A stretch of 64,000 nt of DNA, from NCBI GenBank assembly GCA_028824685.1, contig JAPPCZ010000109.1, positions 62,001 through 126,000 of the forward strand, written 5' to 3'. The notes under the pieces are model-generated. The model did not search any database. It saw only the letters and a list, made by a program, of their open reading frames with translations, and was not told the DNA's origin. Shown in pieces: positions 8,513 to 16,751 of this stretch; within the stretch, counting starts at the first letter, position 1; every line of letters starts with the position of its first letter. The translations under genes and the position numbers were made by a program. The stretch is from Candidatus Poribacteria bacterium. GTDB lineage: Bacteria > Poribacteria > WGA-4E > WGA-3G.

Positions 8513-11500
8513 ATGAAACAATTTTCTATTATCTGTATTTTCCTTCTCAGTCTTGCCTTCCTCATCGGGTGTGGTGAAAAAGAAGATAAAGCGATCCTCT
8601 CAGCCCGAAAAGCAGTTGTTCAAAGAGATTTCGCGACAGCTGAGTCTGCTGTGCAAAAATCGCGCGCCAACGATTCAGAGAATCAGGAAGCAATTTATCT
8701 GAGTCGTTTCCTGCAGTTGCGAAATAGCACAGATGCGAACAGTTGGCATCAAGCCATCTCACAAGCATTGACGCATCTTGAAACGTTGAATGCGGATATT
8801 GACGCAATTTCAATACTTGAGGATCCAGATTCGGACGAACTGAACCAACAGGAACGCTTTATACGGTCACGGAATTCTATTTCAGGATTGCTCGCCACCG
8901 CACTCGCAATGGCAGTTGAAAAACAGCCTGCACTGCTATCGGACTTAGCAAAGAGATCAGATGCCGTTGTTGGTACAGGACTATTAGAGGCGCAGAAATG
9001 TTATCAGCCGCATGTCCTCCAATTGGTTGAACAACTTTTACAGCAACTACGCAGTGAAACAGAAGGTGCAGATTCCATCTTTGCCACTCTGCTAAAGAAC
9101 GCCACTCAACACCAAAATCCACAAATCAGAAAGGCAGCGGTCCGAGAATTAGGCACACTACAAAGCAGTGAACTCCTTCCAACGTATAAATCAATTCTTA
9201 CCAAAACGGATGAAGCACCGGAAGTTTCCTATAGTGCTATTGTTGCCGTAGGTGCACTCTGCCAACCTAAATTTCAACCAAATCCTGAAATAATCCCAAT
9301 CCTTCAACTTGCTACGAGAAATAACAACGCGCAAGTACGAATGCATGCAGCGAAACTTCTCGGCAAACTTCAAGCGGAAGCAGCAATTGACGATTTAGTA
9401 AAACTCTTAGCAGATTCTAATCCTTATGTCAAAGACACTGCTATAGATGCGCTTAACAGGATCGGCATGCCAGCAGTCGAAACGCTTTTGGCTGTACTCA
9501 AAACAGGCGCAAACAACATTATCCCGGACGTAGATGACGGTTTTTCCGAGCAATACCGATATATAGCGAGCGCGTATATTGACGATTCTTGGATGAAAAA
9601 ATATCGCTTGAGAGCACAATCTGCAGCCATTGATACTTTGGGAAGAATCAGATCGGAAACAGCGGTTGTGCCTATAATTCAGATTTTGGCAAATGAAGAT
9701 TTAAAGGGGGCAGCAAGTGCCGCCTTAACTTTAATGCGGGGAGTTGCTGTTCCAGCACTAATAGACGCACTACAAACTGGTGGATACCGTGTGCAGTTAG
9801 AATCGGCAAACGTATTAAGTAACGTAGGTGATCGACGCGCCATACAACCTTTCATAGACATCTTAACGGGTGATGCGAACAAAGAGGTCAAAGCCATCGC
9901 TGCAAAGGGACTTGGAAACATGCGATCACGCGGGACCAACAGTGCAGCTGTTACCGCCCTGACTACTGCACTTGAACTTGACGATACAACAGTCACACAA
10001 GCAGCGGAGGCACTTGGCAAAATTAATGTCTCTAATGAAGAAACGATCCGTAAATTGATTGCAATTTCAATGGATAAACTGCGTCGCGAAACAGTTCGGT
10101 CCGCCGCTATCAACGCTTTGTGGCAGTTGAAACCTGAAAATGCTACGCAACCGATGTTGTTGCTCATGTTGAGTGATGAAACGAGTGCTGTCATCCGGGC
10201 AAACGCTGTCAAGGTGCTTAGTCGCATTAAAGACACAGAAACCCTTCCCGTGCTTTTCTGGGTCTTGTCAATGCAGTATGATGACATATCAGATTTTCAG
10301 CGTCATATGAAAAGAAAATATAAAACACTTGACGCACTGAGATCTCATCTTGATTCTCTGAATATCGAATGGACAGCAGATTATCCGCGTTCCAATTATC
10401 GGATTTGGGGTGAACTTAAACCCATTCCCAGTCTTGTTCGGAGTGAAGTTGCACGCGCACTCGGTATTTTCAAAGGCGATACCGTCGTTGAACCGTTGAC
10501 AGACGCATTAGCAGACGATCAACGGGCAACGGTTCGGCGCAGTGCCGCATGGGCACTCGGCAGAGTCGGTGGTGATAACGCAGTTGACGCGCTAATCACT
10601 GCGCTAAAAAAGGATAAACAAGGTGTCGTACGCCAAGAAGCCGCGATCGCTTTGGGAACAATTAAATCTACAAAAAGTGTTGAACCTTTGCTGGATATAA
10701 TCAGAACTGATAAATATGAAACCGCACGGCTTGAGGCAACGAAAGCACTCAGAGAAATAAGTCCTGCGCTTGCTGATAAAGGTTTGGTCGATATCGTGAA
10801 AAAAGGACGCGGCAGTTTTGATGACGGTCATGAAGTCCAATCTGTTCAAAATGAGGTCATCGGCGCACTTGTAAAAGATGGGAATGAAACGACAACCGAT
10901 TTGCTACTTGACGCACTCAAGTCTGCTGATGATGAATGGACTCGCTGGGCAATCGTTTATATGCTCGGAGTTATCCATAAGGCTTCAGCGTTAGACACCA
11001 TGCTTGCCGAATTGAAAAGTCCGAGTTATGTTATTCGTAAAGAGGTTGTTACCCGACTCGGAGGTTTTAAAGACCGAAAGACAGTGGAGCCTTTAATCGC
11101 TATCCTTGAAAACCGAGAAGAAGCAATCTCTATCCGAGCTGCTGCAGCTGCCTCGTTAAACGCTCTTCGCGACGAACGCGCAGCACCAGTCCTTCGCGAA
11201 GCACTCAACGATGAAAACAGTGCTGTTCGGCTACAAGCTGTCGCTGCCTTAGGAGGTATAAAAGATGCGAAAGCGGTGCCTAAACTGAGTGAAATGGTTG
11301 AAAATCAGTTAGAAACAGATGTTATCCGTGCTGCGGCTGTTGCTGCACTTGGCAACATTGGTGATAAAGCCTCAGAAGATCTCTTCATCCGCGCGCTTGA
11401 CATCCGAATCGGTAATATCTCTAATAATGCAATCACAGCACTCGGAAAATTAGAAAGCAAAAAAGCCGTTCCACGTCTTATTGCGATCTTGGAAGATAAA

Positions 11501-12367
11501 CGAATACCTTTAGATGCCAGCACAGCTGCATTGGCAAACGTCTCGCCTCGAATCAAAGCTGCGGTCGCGCTTGGGGCAATTGAGGGAACAGAGGCAACAA
11601 ACGCCCTTGCTAACCGCATCATTGACGATACTGAGTATATTATTGCCCTTGAAGATGCTGCAAACAGACGCAATTTGGCACTTAACGATAGGAAAAGGAA
11701 CTGGAGTTGGGAAGTTATTGTCAGATCTGCCAAAAAACTTAACCTACCTGAGTTCATCTCCGATAAAATGCAAGCACGCACAGATGACAAATGGGAAGGA
11801 AATCCAATCAGAAATGCTGCGTCCGTTGCATTAGCACGCACTCGGTCACTTAATGTTTCAGAATTGAGGGAAGCACTCGCGGACTCAGTTGTTGATACGC
11901 GAAAAGATACGGCACGGAAAATTGGAGAAACGGGAACAACCGCATTAATCCCCGATCTTATTCTCGTTGCAAACGGAGAAAATGAGGACAATAAAGATGT
12001 TCGGAGATTGGCAACGCAAGCATTAGGTGAACTTGCGGATGTTTCAACAACTGATCCTCTTATTGAAGTCATGAACAACGAGGATAATCATATTGAAATT
12101 CGTAGGGATGCAGCACGCGCACTCGGTAAAATCGCTACCGACGAAGCGGTTACAGCACTTGTAGCAAAACTCACTGAATTGCATGCTGAACAAACAGAAC
12201 GCGCATTCCGCGCCGATCTGATAAGGGCACTTGGAGAAGCAGAAAACGATAGTTCAACGCAGGTTTTGGAAACAGTTTTAGAAGACACAGATGCGGATAT
12301 CCATTTCTTAGCAGCATCCGCTCTCTTTGAAATTACTGGCAACGGTTATGGCTACGATCGATTATAA
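8513..12367 (+). CDS. Very large HEAT-repeat lipoprotein
   Basis: The start at 8513 is preferred over upstream ATG/GTG codons. GAGG lies at the right distance, and the protein then begins with a clean lipoprotein signal ending LAFLIGC (Cys20). The mature protein, about 1,265 residues, is an almost uninterrupted array of HEAT / PBS-lyase-like repeats of about 30-35 residues. They have the pattern A-(V/I)-x-x-L-x-x-x-L...D-x-x-x-x-V-R-x-x-A-x-x-A-L-G, and there are more than 20 units. Such solenoids are protein-binding scaffolds. No enzymatic domain is visible. It probably faces the periplasm or the outer surface. A short helical region (residues about 20-150, TPR-like) precedes the array. Partners are unknown; lying behind glyQS gives no functional hint. 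Confidence 0.88.
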   Translation: MKQFSIICIFLLSLAFLIGCGEKEDKAILSARKAVVQRDFATAESAVQKSRANDSENQEAIYLSRFLQLRNSTDANSWHQAISQALTHLETLNADIDAISILEDPDSDELNQQERFIRSRNSISGLLATALAMAVEKQPALLSDLAKRSDAVVGTGLLEAQKCYQPHVLQLVEQLLQQLRSETEGADSIFATLLKNATQHQNPQIRKAAVRELGTLQSSELLPTYKSILTKTDEAPEVSYSAIVAVGALCQPKFQPNPEIIPILQLATRNNNAQVRMHAAKLLGKLQAEAAIDDLVKLLADSNPYVKDTAIDALNRIGMPAVETLLAVLKTGANNIIPDVDDGFSEQYRYIASAYIDDSWMKKYRLRAQSAAIDTLGRIRSETAVVPIIQILANEDLKGAASAALTLMRGVAVPALIDALQTGGYRVQLESANVLSNVGDRRAIQPFIDILTGDANKEVKAIAAKGLGNMRSRGTNSAAVTALTTALELDDTTVTQAAEALGKINVSNEETIRKLIAISMDKLRRETVRSAAINALWQLKPENATQPMLLLMLSDETSAVIRANAVKVLSRIKDTETLPVLFWVLSMQYDDISDFQRHMKRKYKTLDALRSHLDSLNIEWTADYPRSNYRIWGELKPIPSLVRSEVARALGIFKGDTVVEPLTDALADDQRATVRRSAAWALGRVGGDNAVDALITALKKDKQGVVRQEAAIALGTIKSTKSVEPLLDIIRTDKYETARLEATKALREISPALADKGLVDIVKKGRGSFDDGHEVQSVQNEVIGALVKDGNETTTDLLLDALKSADDEWTRWAIVYMLGVIHKASALDTMLAELKSPSYVIRKEVVTRLGGFKDRKTVEPLIAILENREEAISIRAAAAASLNALRDERAAPVLREALNDENSAVRLQAVAALGGIKDAKAVPKLSEMVENQLETDVIRAAAVAALGNIGDKASEDLFIRALDIRIGNISNNAITALGKLESKKAVPRLIAILEDKRIPLDASTAALANVSPRIKAAVALGAIEGTEATNALANRIIDDTEYIIALEDAANRRNLALNDRKRNWSWEVIVRSAKKLNLPEFISDKMQARTDDKWEGNPIRNAASVALARTRSLNVSELREALADSVVDTRKDTARKIGETGTTALIPDLILVANGENEDNKDVRRLATQALGELADVSTTDPLIEVMNNEDNHIEIRRDAARALGKIATDEAVTALVAKLTELHAEQTERAFRADLIRALGEAENDSSTQVLETVLEDTDADIHFLAASALFEITGNGYGYDRL

Positions 12368-12393
12368 TCAAAATTTTCAATAAGGAGATTTTT

Positions 12394-12717
12394 ATGGCAT
12401 TTTTTGAATTACGTCAATATCGAACCCAACCCGGACAACGCGACAATTGGGTTAAATACATGGAAGAAACGGTTATCCCATTCCAGATTTCTAAAGGGAT
12501 GGTTGTAATTGGTAGTTTTATCGGTGAAGAAGAGGATGACCTCTACGTCTGGATCCGACGGTTTGAAAGCGAGGAACAGCGCGAACAACTCTACGCAGCG
12601 GTTTACGAAGACGATCGCTGGGTAAACGAAATCTCAGCACGTGTCGGTGAACTCATTGACAGATCAAAAATCGTTGTTACACGGATGGAACCGACCTCGC
12701 GCTCGCCTCATCAATAA
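12394..12717 (+). CDS. NIPSNAP family protein
   Basis: A small protein of 107 residues with the ferredoxin-like alpha/beta fold of NIPSNAP: FFELRQYRTQPGQRDNWVKYME at the start, a middle strand pair (GSFIGEEEDDLYVWIRRFES) and a C-terminal strand (SKIVVTRMEP). AAGGAG lies 8 bp before the ATG. In bacteria such proteins are often found singly or doubled near catabolic enzymes, and their biochemical role is mostly undefined. It sits 19 bp before a PhyH-family gene and 26 bp after the HEAT lipoprotein, so it is probably co-transcribed with both. Confidence 0.85.
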   Translation: MAFFELRQYRTQPGQRDNWVKYMEETVIPFQISKGMVVIGSFIGEEEDDLYVWIRRFESEEQREQLYAAVYEDDRWVNEISARVGELIDRSKIVVTRMEPTSRSPHQ

Positions 12718-12736
12718 CAGCAACGGAGATGGCTTT

Positions 12737-13483
12737 ATGAACGCTGAAGAAAAATATCTGTTTGACCTATGGGGATATGTGAATATAGAAGGTGTCTTAG
12801 AGGGAGAAGAACTTGCAGAACTGAACGCGCTAATTGACGCACAAGATTACCCTGATCCCGCAGACGACAACATCCATTCCCAACGATTCGGTGGTTTCTT
12901 AAGTTGGGAGAATGACGCGTTTCGGAAACTTCTCAACCATCCACGCATTATGCCGTGTTTAGCAGAGATCGTAGGTCCAAAATTTCGGCTTGATCATGTT
13001 TACGGTATTTTGATGATAGAAGGAAATCCAGGTGGTACACTTCACGGCGGCGGCACGCCTTACGATCCATCACAATACTACGTTTTCCGAAATGATCGCA
13101 TGTATAACGGTTTGACCGTAGTCTCGTGGGCATTGACAGACATGCTTCCAGGGCACGGTGGTTTCTGTTGTATTCCCGGTAGTCATAAAAGCAACTATCC
13201 GTGTCCACCGCAGTTCCGTCCCGTAGTGGACAACAAAACCTGTATGGCACCTGTGCATCAAAAGGCGGGTGATGTTGTTATATTCACAGAAGCGTTGACA
13301 CACGGCACACTTCCGTGGACTACTACACATCAACGCCGCTCCATTCTGTTTAAGTATTCCCCAGGACATGCTTCATGGGGACAAGGCAGATATGACGATT
13401 CACTCCGCGACCTGATGGCTGACGAAGACCAGAAGTTGATGCTTGAACCACCTTACGTTGCACACCGTAAACCGGTGGTCTAA
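12737..13483 (+). CDS. Phytanoyl-CoA dioxygenase (PhyH) family protein with H-x-G motif
   Basis: This is an Fe(II)/2-oxoglutarate-type double-stranded beta-helix protein of 248 residues. The start at 12737 follows ACGGAGA; an upstream in-frame start at 12641 would overlap the NIPSNAP gene. Family features are LTVVSWALTD, then GGFCCIPGSHK, a distal His189 (ALTHGTLPW) and Arg200/201 for 2-oxoglutarate. The first metal motif is H103-G-G105 rather than the H-x-D/E seen in the other two PhyH proteins here. The glycine in place of the carboxylate resembles the H-x-A/G of Fe/2OG halogenases. It could equally mark a non-metal or altered member. Substrate unknown. It sits between NIPSNAP and WD40 genes with gaps of 19 and 13 bp. 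Confidence 0.88.
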   Translation: MNAEEKYLFDLWGYVNIEGVLEGEELAELNALIDAQDYPDPADDNIHSQRFGGFLSWENDAFRKLLNHPRIMPCLAEIVGPKFRLDHVYGILMIEGNPGGTLHGGGTPYDPSQYYVFRNDRMYNGLTVVSWALTDMLPGHGGFCCIPGSHKSNYPCPPQFRPVVDNKTCMAPVHQKAGDVVIFTEALTHGTLPWTTTHQRRSILFKYSPGHASWGQGRYDDSLRDLMADEDQKLMLEPPYVAHRKPVV

Positions 13484-13496
13484 AATGGTGGTTGGG

Positions 13497-15473
13497 ATGA
13501 ACAGAAAAATTCCATTGTTCTTTATATTCACGCTACTCGTCCTTTCAAGTGTCCATATTGATATTACCTTTGCACAATATCCTGAGCCCACCCAATTCGG
13601 ATTACCTGAGGGCGCCAAAGCCCGTCTCGGTAAAGGGTGGATAAGTGAAGCAGTATATTCGCCAGATAGCAGCCTTTTAGCTGTTGCTTGTAGCACTGGT
13701 ATATGGCTGTACGATGCTGAAACACACCAAGAACGCGTGTTGCTCACAATACATATAGATGAGTTAAATAGCGGATTGTGGCGAGGGGTTAACAGCGTAT
13801 CATGGAGTGCTGATGGCACGCTCCTTGCAAGTGGGAATGTGGATGGCACGATTCATTTGTGGGATGTCGCCACGACTACACTCAAAGATACCTTTATAGG
13901 ACATAAATGGTCTGTTAGCAGTGTATCATGGAGTGCTGATGGCAGGTTCCTCGCTAGTGGAAGTGCTGATGGTGCGGTACATTTATGGGACGTTGCCACG
14001 GCTACTCCCGAAATGACCTTTGCAGGACATATGAGCAGTGTTGATAGCATATCCTTGAATGCAAAAGGCACGCTCCTCGCCAGTTCGGGTTTCCACGAAC
14101 CGGTGCTTGTATGGGATGTCACCACAGGCACGCAAAAAGCAAACCTTACTGGATGGGGTGGGAGTCAGTGTGTTTCATTGAATGCTGATGGCACGATGCT
14201 CGCTACTGGAGGTTCCGACTACAAGTTACTTCTATGGGATATCACAACTGACACGCCTACACTCAGAACAACTCTCATAGGATATAAAAAAGGACGAGCC
14301 ACATCATGGAGCGCGGTCAAGAGTTTATCGTGGAGTGCTAATAGCACGATGCTTGCCAGTGGGCGTGGGGATGGCACGGTACGTGTGTGGGATGTCACAA
14401 CCGCTACACCTACACTCAAAACTACTCTTATTGAACAGACAGACGACTCGGTTGAGAGTTTATCGTGGAATGTGGATGGCACGATGCTTGCCAGTGCAAG
14501 TCGAAACTCCGTGAGTTTGTGGGATGTCAAAACCGGCACACAAAAAACTATACTTACAGAACATATAAACAGTGTCAATAGCGTATCATTGAACGCAGAT
14601 GGAACACTCCTCGCGAGTGCACATTGGGATGCTCCAGTGTGTGTTTGGAATGTCACAGATGCAAAACAAATAGCTACATACATGGTGCCAGTAGAAGACA
14701 GGATATCTACGGACGGAGTCCAAAGTGTGGCGTTGAATGCGAATGGAACGATACTTGCGGGTGGCGGGTTTAATGGCAGAGTGATTCTTTGGAATGTCAA
14801 AACCGCTACACACATAACTACTCTCATAGGCCATACAGGACGAGTGTATAGCGTATCGTTTAGTAGTGACGGCACACTACTCGCCAGTGGAAGTTGGGAT
14901 GGTAGGATATGTTTGTGGGATGTCAAAACTGCAACACAGATAGCATCGCTTACAGAACATACAGATAGGGTGTATAGTGTATCGTTTAGCGCGGATGGAA
15001 CGCTGCTGGTTAGTGGAAGTGGTGACGGCACACTGCGGTTATGGGATGTCAAAACTGCAACACAAATTACAACACTTATACCTGTGCCACGGACAAGAAT
15101 CGTTAGCAGCGTGTCTTTGAATGCAGATAGCACGATGCTTGCCAGTGGAAGTTGGGATGGTAGGGTATGTTTGTGGGATGTCAAAACTGCAACACAAATA
15201 GCAACTGATATACCGCGAACAAGCACTGTTCACAGTGTATCATTAAATACAGAAGGCACGATGCTTGCCAGTGGAAGTGCTGGCAACAAAGTACGTTTAT
15301 GGGATATCAAAAGTGGTGTGGTTACACCCAATGCCATACTCACAGGACATACAGGATCTGTCAAAAGTGTATCGTGGAGTACGGACGGGACATTCCTTGC
15401 CAGTGGAAGTGAGGATGGTACGGTGCTTCTGTGGGATGTAGATACATTACAACATCTGAAAACCGACAACTGA
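13497..15473 (+). CDS. Secreted WD40-repeat protein, 14 blades
   Basis: The start at 13497 (an alternative ATG lies at 13485) gives a signal peptide of 26 residues (MNRKIPLFF...ITFA). After QYPEPTQFGLPEGAKARLGKG come 14 repeats, counted from their closing L/V-W-D/N-V/I motifs. Most contain SVSWSADGTLLASGS or a close variant. Fourteen blades imply two seven-blade propellers. The nucleotide repeats are also similar, so copy number may change by recombination. The introductory LPEGAKAR..GK motif and the first blade (LLAVACSTGIWLYD) recur in the protein at 52092-54044. No enzyme domain is present; binding or scaffolding outside the cytoplasm is likely. Confidence 0.88.
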   Translation: MNRKIPLFFIFTLLVLSSVHIDITFAQYPEPTQFGLPEGAKARLGKGWISEAVYSPDSSLLAVACSTGIWLYDAETHQERVLLTIHIDELNSGLWRGVNSVSWSADGTLLASGNVDGTIHLWDVATTTLKDTFIGHKWSVSSVSWSADGRFLASGSADGAVHLWDVATATPEMTFAGHMSSVDSISLNAKGTLLASSGFHEPVLVWDVTTGTQKANLTGWGGSQCVSLNADGTMLATGGSDYKLLLWDITTDTPTLRTTLIGYKKGRATSWSAVKSLSWSANSTMLASGRGDGTVRVWDVTTATPTLKTTLIEQTDDSVESLSWNVDGTMLASASRNSVSLWDVKTGTQKTILTEHINSVNSVSLNADGTLLASAHWDAPVCVWNVTDAKQIATYMVPVEDRISTDGVQSVALNANGTILAGGGFNGRVILWNVKTATHITTLIGHTGRVYSVSFSSDGTLLASGSWDGRICLWDVKTATQIASLTEHTDRVYSVSFSADGTLLVSGSGDGTLRLWDVKTATQITTLIPVPRTRIVSSVSLNADSTMLASGSWDGRVCLWDVKTATQIATDIPRTSTVHSVSLNTEGTMLASGSAGNKVRLWDIKSGVVTPNAILTGHTGSVKSVSWSTDGTFLASGSEDGTVLLWDVDTLQHLKTDN

Positions 15474-15482
15474 CAACCAATT
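15461..15482 (+). repeat. 22-bp direct repeat, left copy
   Basis: The sequence beginning AACCGACAACTGAC and ending CCAATT recurs exactly at 16718-16739. The two copies bracket the galactonate-dehydratase-like gene. This copy overlaps the stop codon of the WD40 gene. Confidence 0.7.
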
Positions 15483-16627
15483 TACCAATCCGCAACACTA
15501 CCGTCGGTATCATAATAGTATTCGCCGCCGAGTTCTTCAGGATAGGTATCAAGCGTCTGTTCTGCCTCTTTCTCATCAATCTCAAACCCGAGTCCTGGTT
15601 TTGTTGGTAACTCAATGTGACCATCTGTAACTTGCCAATCTTCTTTGAATAAACCAGCACCTAAACCGTCATCAATTTGCTCTTGAATTAAGAAATTTGG
15701 CACAACAGCATCAACATGAAGGGAGGCAGAAAAAGCAACAGGTCCAATCGCACAATGCGGTGCGATATGCATATAGTAAACCTCCGCCATATTGGCAATC
15801 TTTTTCAGTTCTGTTATACCACCTGCATGAGAGGTATCAGGTTGTAGGTAAGCAACTGCCTGTTTCTCAAAAATCTCACGAAAACCCCAACGGGTCAACA
15901 AACGTTCACCTGTAGCGATTGGAAACGGAACATGGTCGGACACTAATTTGAGAGCATCAACGTTCTCTTGTGGAACAGGTTCCTCAACGAACATTGGACG
16001 CATACCTTTGAGCTCGTGGCAAATTTCAATAGCGAGAGCAGGTGTCATCTTACCGTGAAAATCAAAAGCAAGTTCAACATCGGGACCGACCCATTCGCGC
16101 ATCAAGTAGGCCCGTTCAACAAATGCATCAATAACTGCAGGAGGTTCATGACCACGCCATTTACCACCGGGACCGCTCTTAAACGCTGTATAGCCGCCTT
16201 TCTGTTGTAAAAAATCGAGGCGTTCTTTGGCAGCGGCTTTGCCTTCGTCAGTTAGGCTACCGATGCCCCAATGGGCATAAACGCGGATACGGTCGCGCAC
16301 AGCACCGCCTAAGAGGTGATACGTCGGCACATCATAAAATTTGCCAGCAATATCCCATAACGCCTGATCAATTCCGGATAGGGCAGACATCAAGATATTA
16401 CCGCCTCGGAAAAATGCAGATCGGTAGACATGCTGCCAATGGTGTTCAATACGTAACGGGTCTTTACCAATAAAATAGTCGGCAAGTTCTTCAACTGCCG
16501 CACATGTGCTTTTTGGTTTACCTTCAAGTGTCGTTTCACCCCACCCAACGATGCCGGTGTCAGTTGTAATCTTTACAAGCCGCATCCGACGACGTGGATA
16601 GAATTGTTCAATAGTTGCAATTTTCAT
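15482..16627 (-). CDS. Mandelate racemase/enolase-superfamily protein, D-galactonate dehydratase-like
   Basis: 381 residues. It carries text close to DgoD throughout: RSAFFRGGNILMSALSGIDQALWDI, PDTSHAGGITELKKIANMAE, APHCAIGPVAFSASLH and the ending DGSVADW. Predicted metal ligands are Asp189, Glu215 and Glu241. Candidate acid/base histidines are His191 (FDFHG) and His291 (APHC). DgoD-type enzymes dehydrate sugar acids to 2-keto-3-deoxy acids. The substrate may be another aldonate, so no symbol is given. The gene is antisense to both neighbours, convergent with the WD40 gene with 8 bp between them. It is enclosed by 22-bp direct repeats, suggesting it arrived as a cassette. The neighbouring sulfatase fits use of glycan-derived sugar acids. 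Confidence 0.88.
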   Translation of the reverse strand: MKIATIEQFYPRRRMRLVKITTDTGIVGWGETTLEGKPKSTCAAVEELADYFIGKDPLRIEHHWQHVYRSAFFRGGNILMSALSGIDQALWDIAGKFYDVPTYHLLGGAVRDRIRVYAHWGIGSLTDEGKAAAKERLDFLQQKGGYTAFKSGPGGKWRGHEPPAVIDAFVERAYLMREWVGPDVELAFDFHGKMTPALAIEICHELKGMRPMFVEEPVPQENVDALKLVSDHVPFPIATGERLLTRWGFREIFEKQAVAYLQPDTSHAGGITELKKIANMAEVYYMHIAPHCAIGPVAFSASLHVDAVVPNFLIQEQIDDGLGAGLFKEDWQVTDGHIELPTKPGLGFEIDEKEAEQTLDTYPEELGGEYYYDTDGSVADW

Positions 16628-16645
16628 TAGAATTTCCTTTTTTAT

Positions 16646-16740
16646 AGTTGTCGGTTGTCAGTCGTCAGTTAATATTTGGGCATTGGATGTGCGACAAGAA
16701 GAAAACTGAAAACCGATAACCGACAACTGACAACCAATTA
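16646..16740. repeat. Degenerate GACAACTGACAACC-type repeat cluster, including right 22-bp copy
   Basis: A gap of about 120 bp between divergent genes. It holds one unit in inverted sense (16646-16670, built from GTTGTCGG, TTGTCAG and TCGTCAG) and one in direct sense (16705-16740). The latter contains the exact 22-bp copy (16718-16739) of the sequence at 15461-15482. Related fragments occur at 44409-44445, 44583-44612 and 46565-46586. Confidence 0.6.
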
Positions 16741-16751
16741 CAGGAGAAATT

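Noticed and set aside
11305..12078. 257-codon open frame opposite the HEAT lipoprotein gene
   Set aside because: Ser/Ala/Leu-rich shadow of a repetitive coding strand; no ribosome site and no family text.
12737..13483. Calling the H-G-G PhyH protein a halogenase
   Set aside because: One residue is not enough; other pocket residues cannot be judged by eye, so it is kept as a family-level call.
14219..15226. 335-codon open frame opposite the WD40 gene
   Set aside because: Its periodic text mirrors the WD40 repeats on the other strand, so it is a shadow frame.
13800..15430. Regularly spaced repeats that might suggest a CRISPR array
   Set aside because: They code for WD40 blades in one open frame, with spacing of a blade (about 120 bp) and degenerate sequence.
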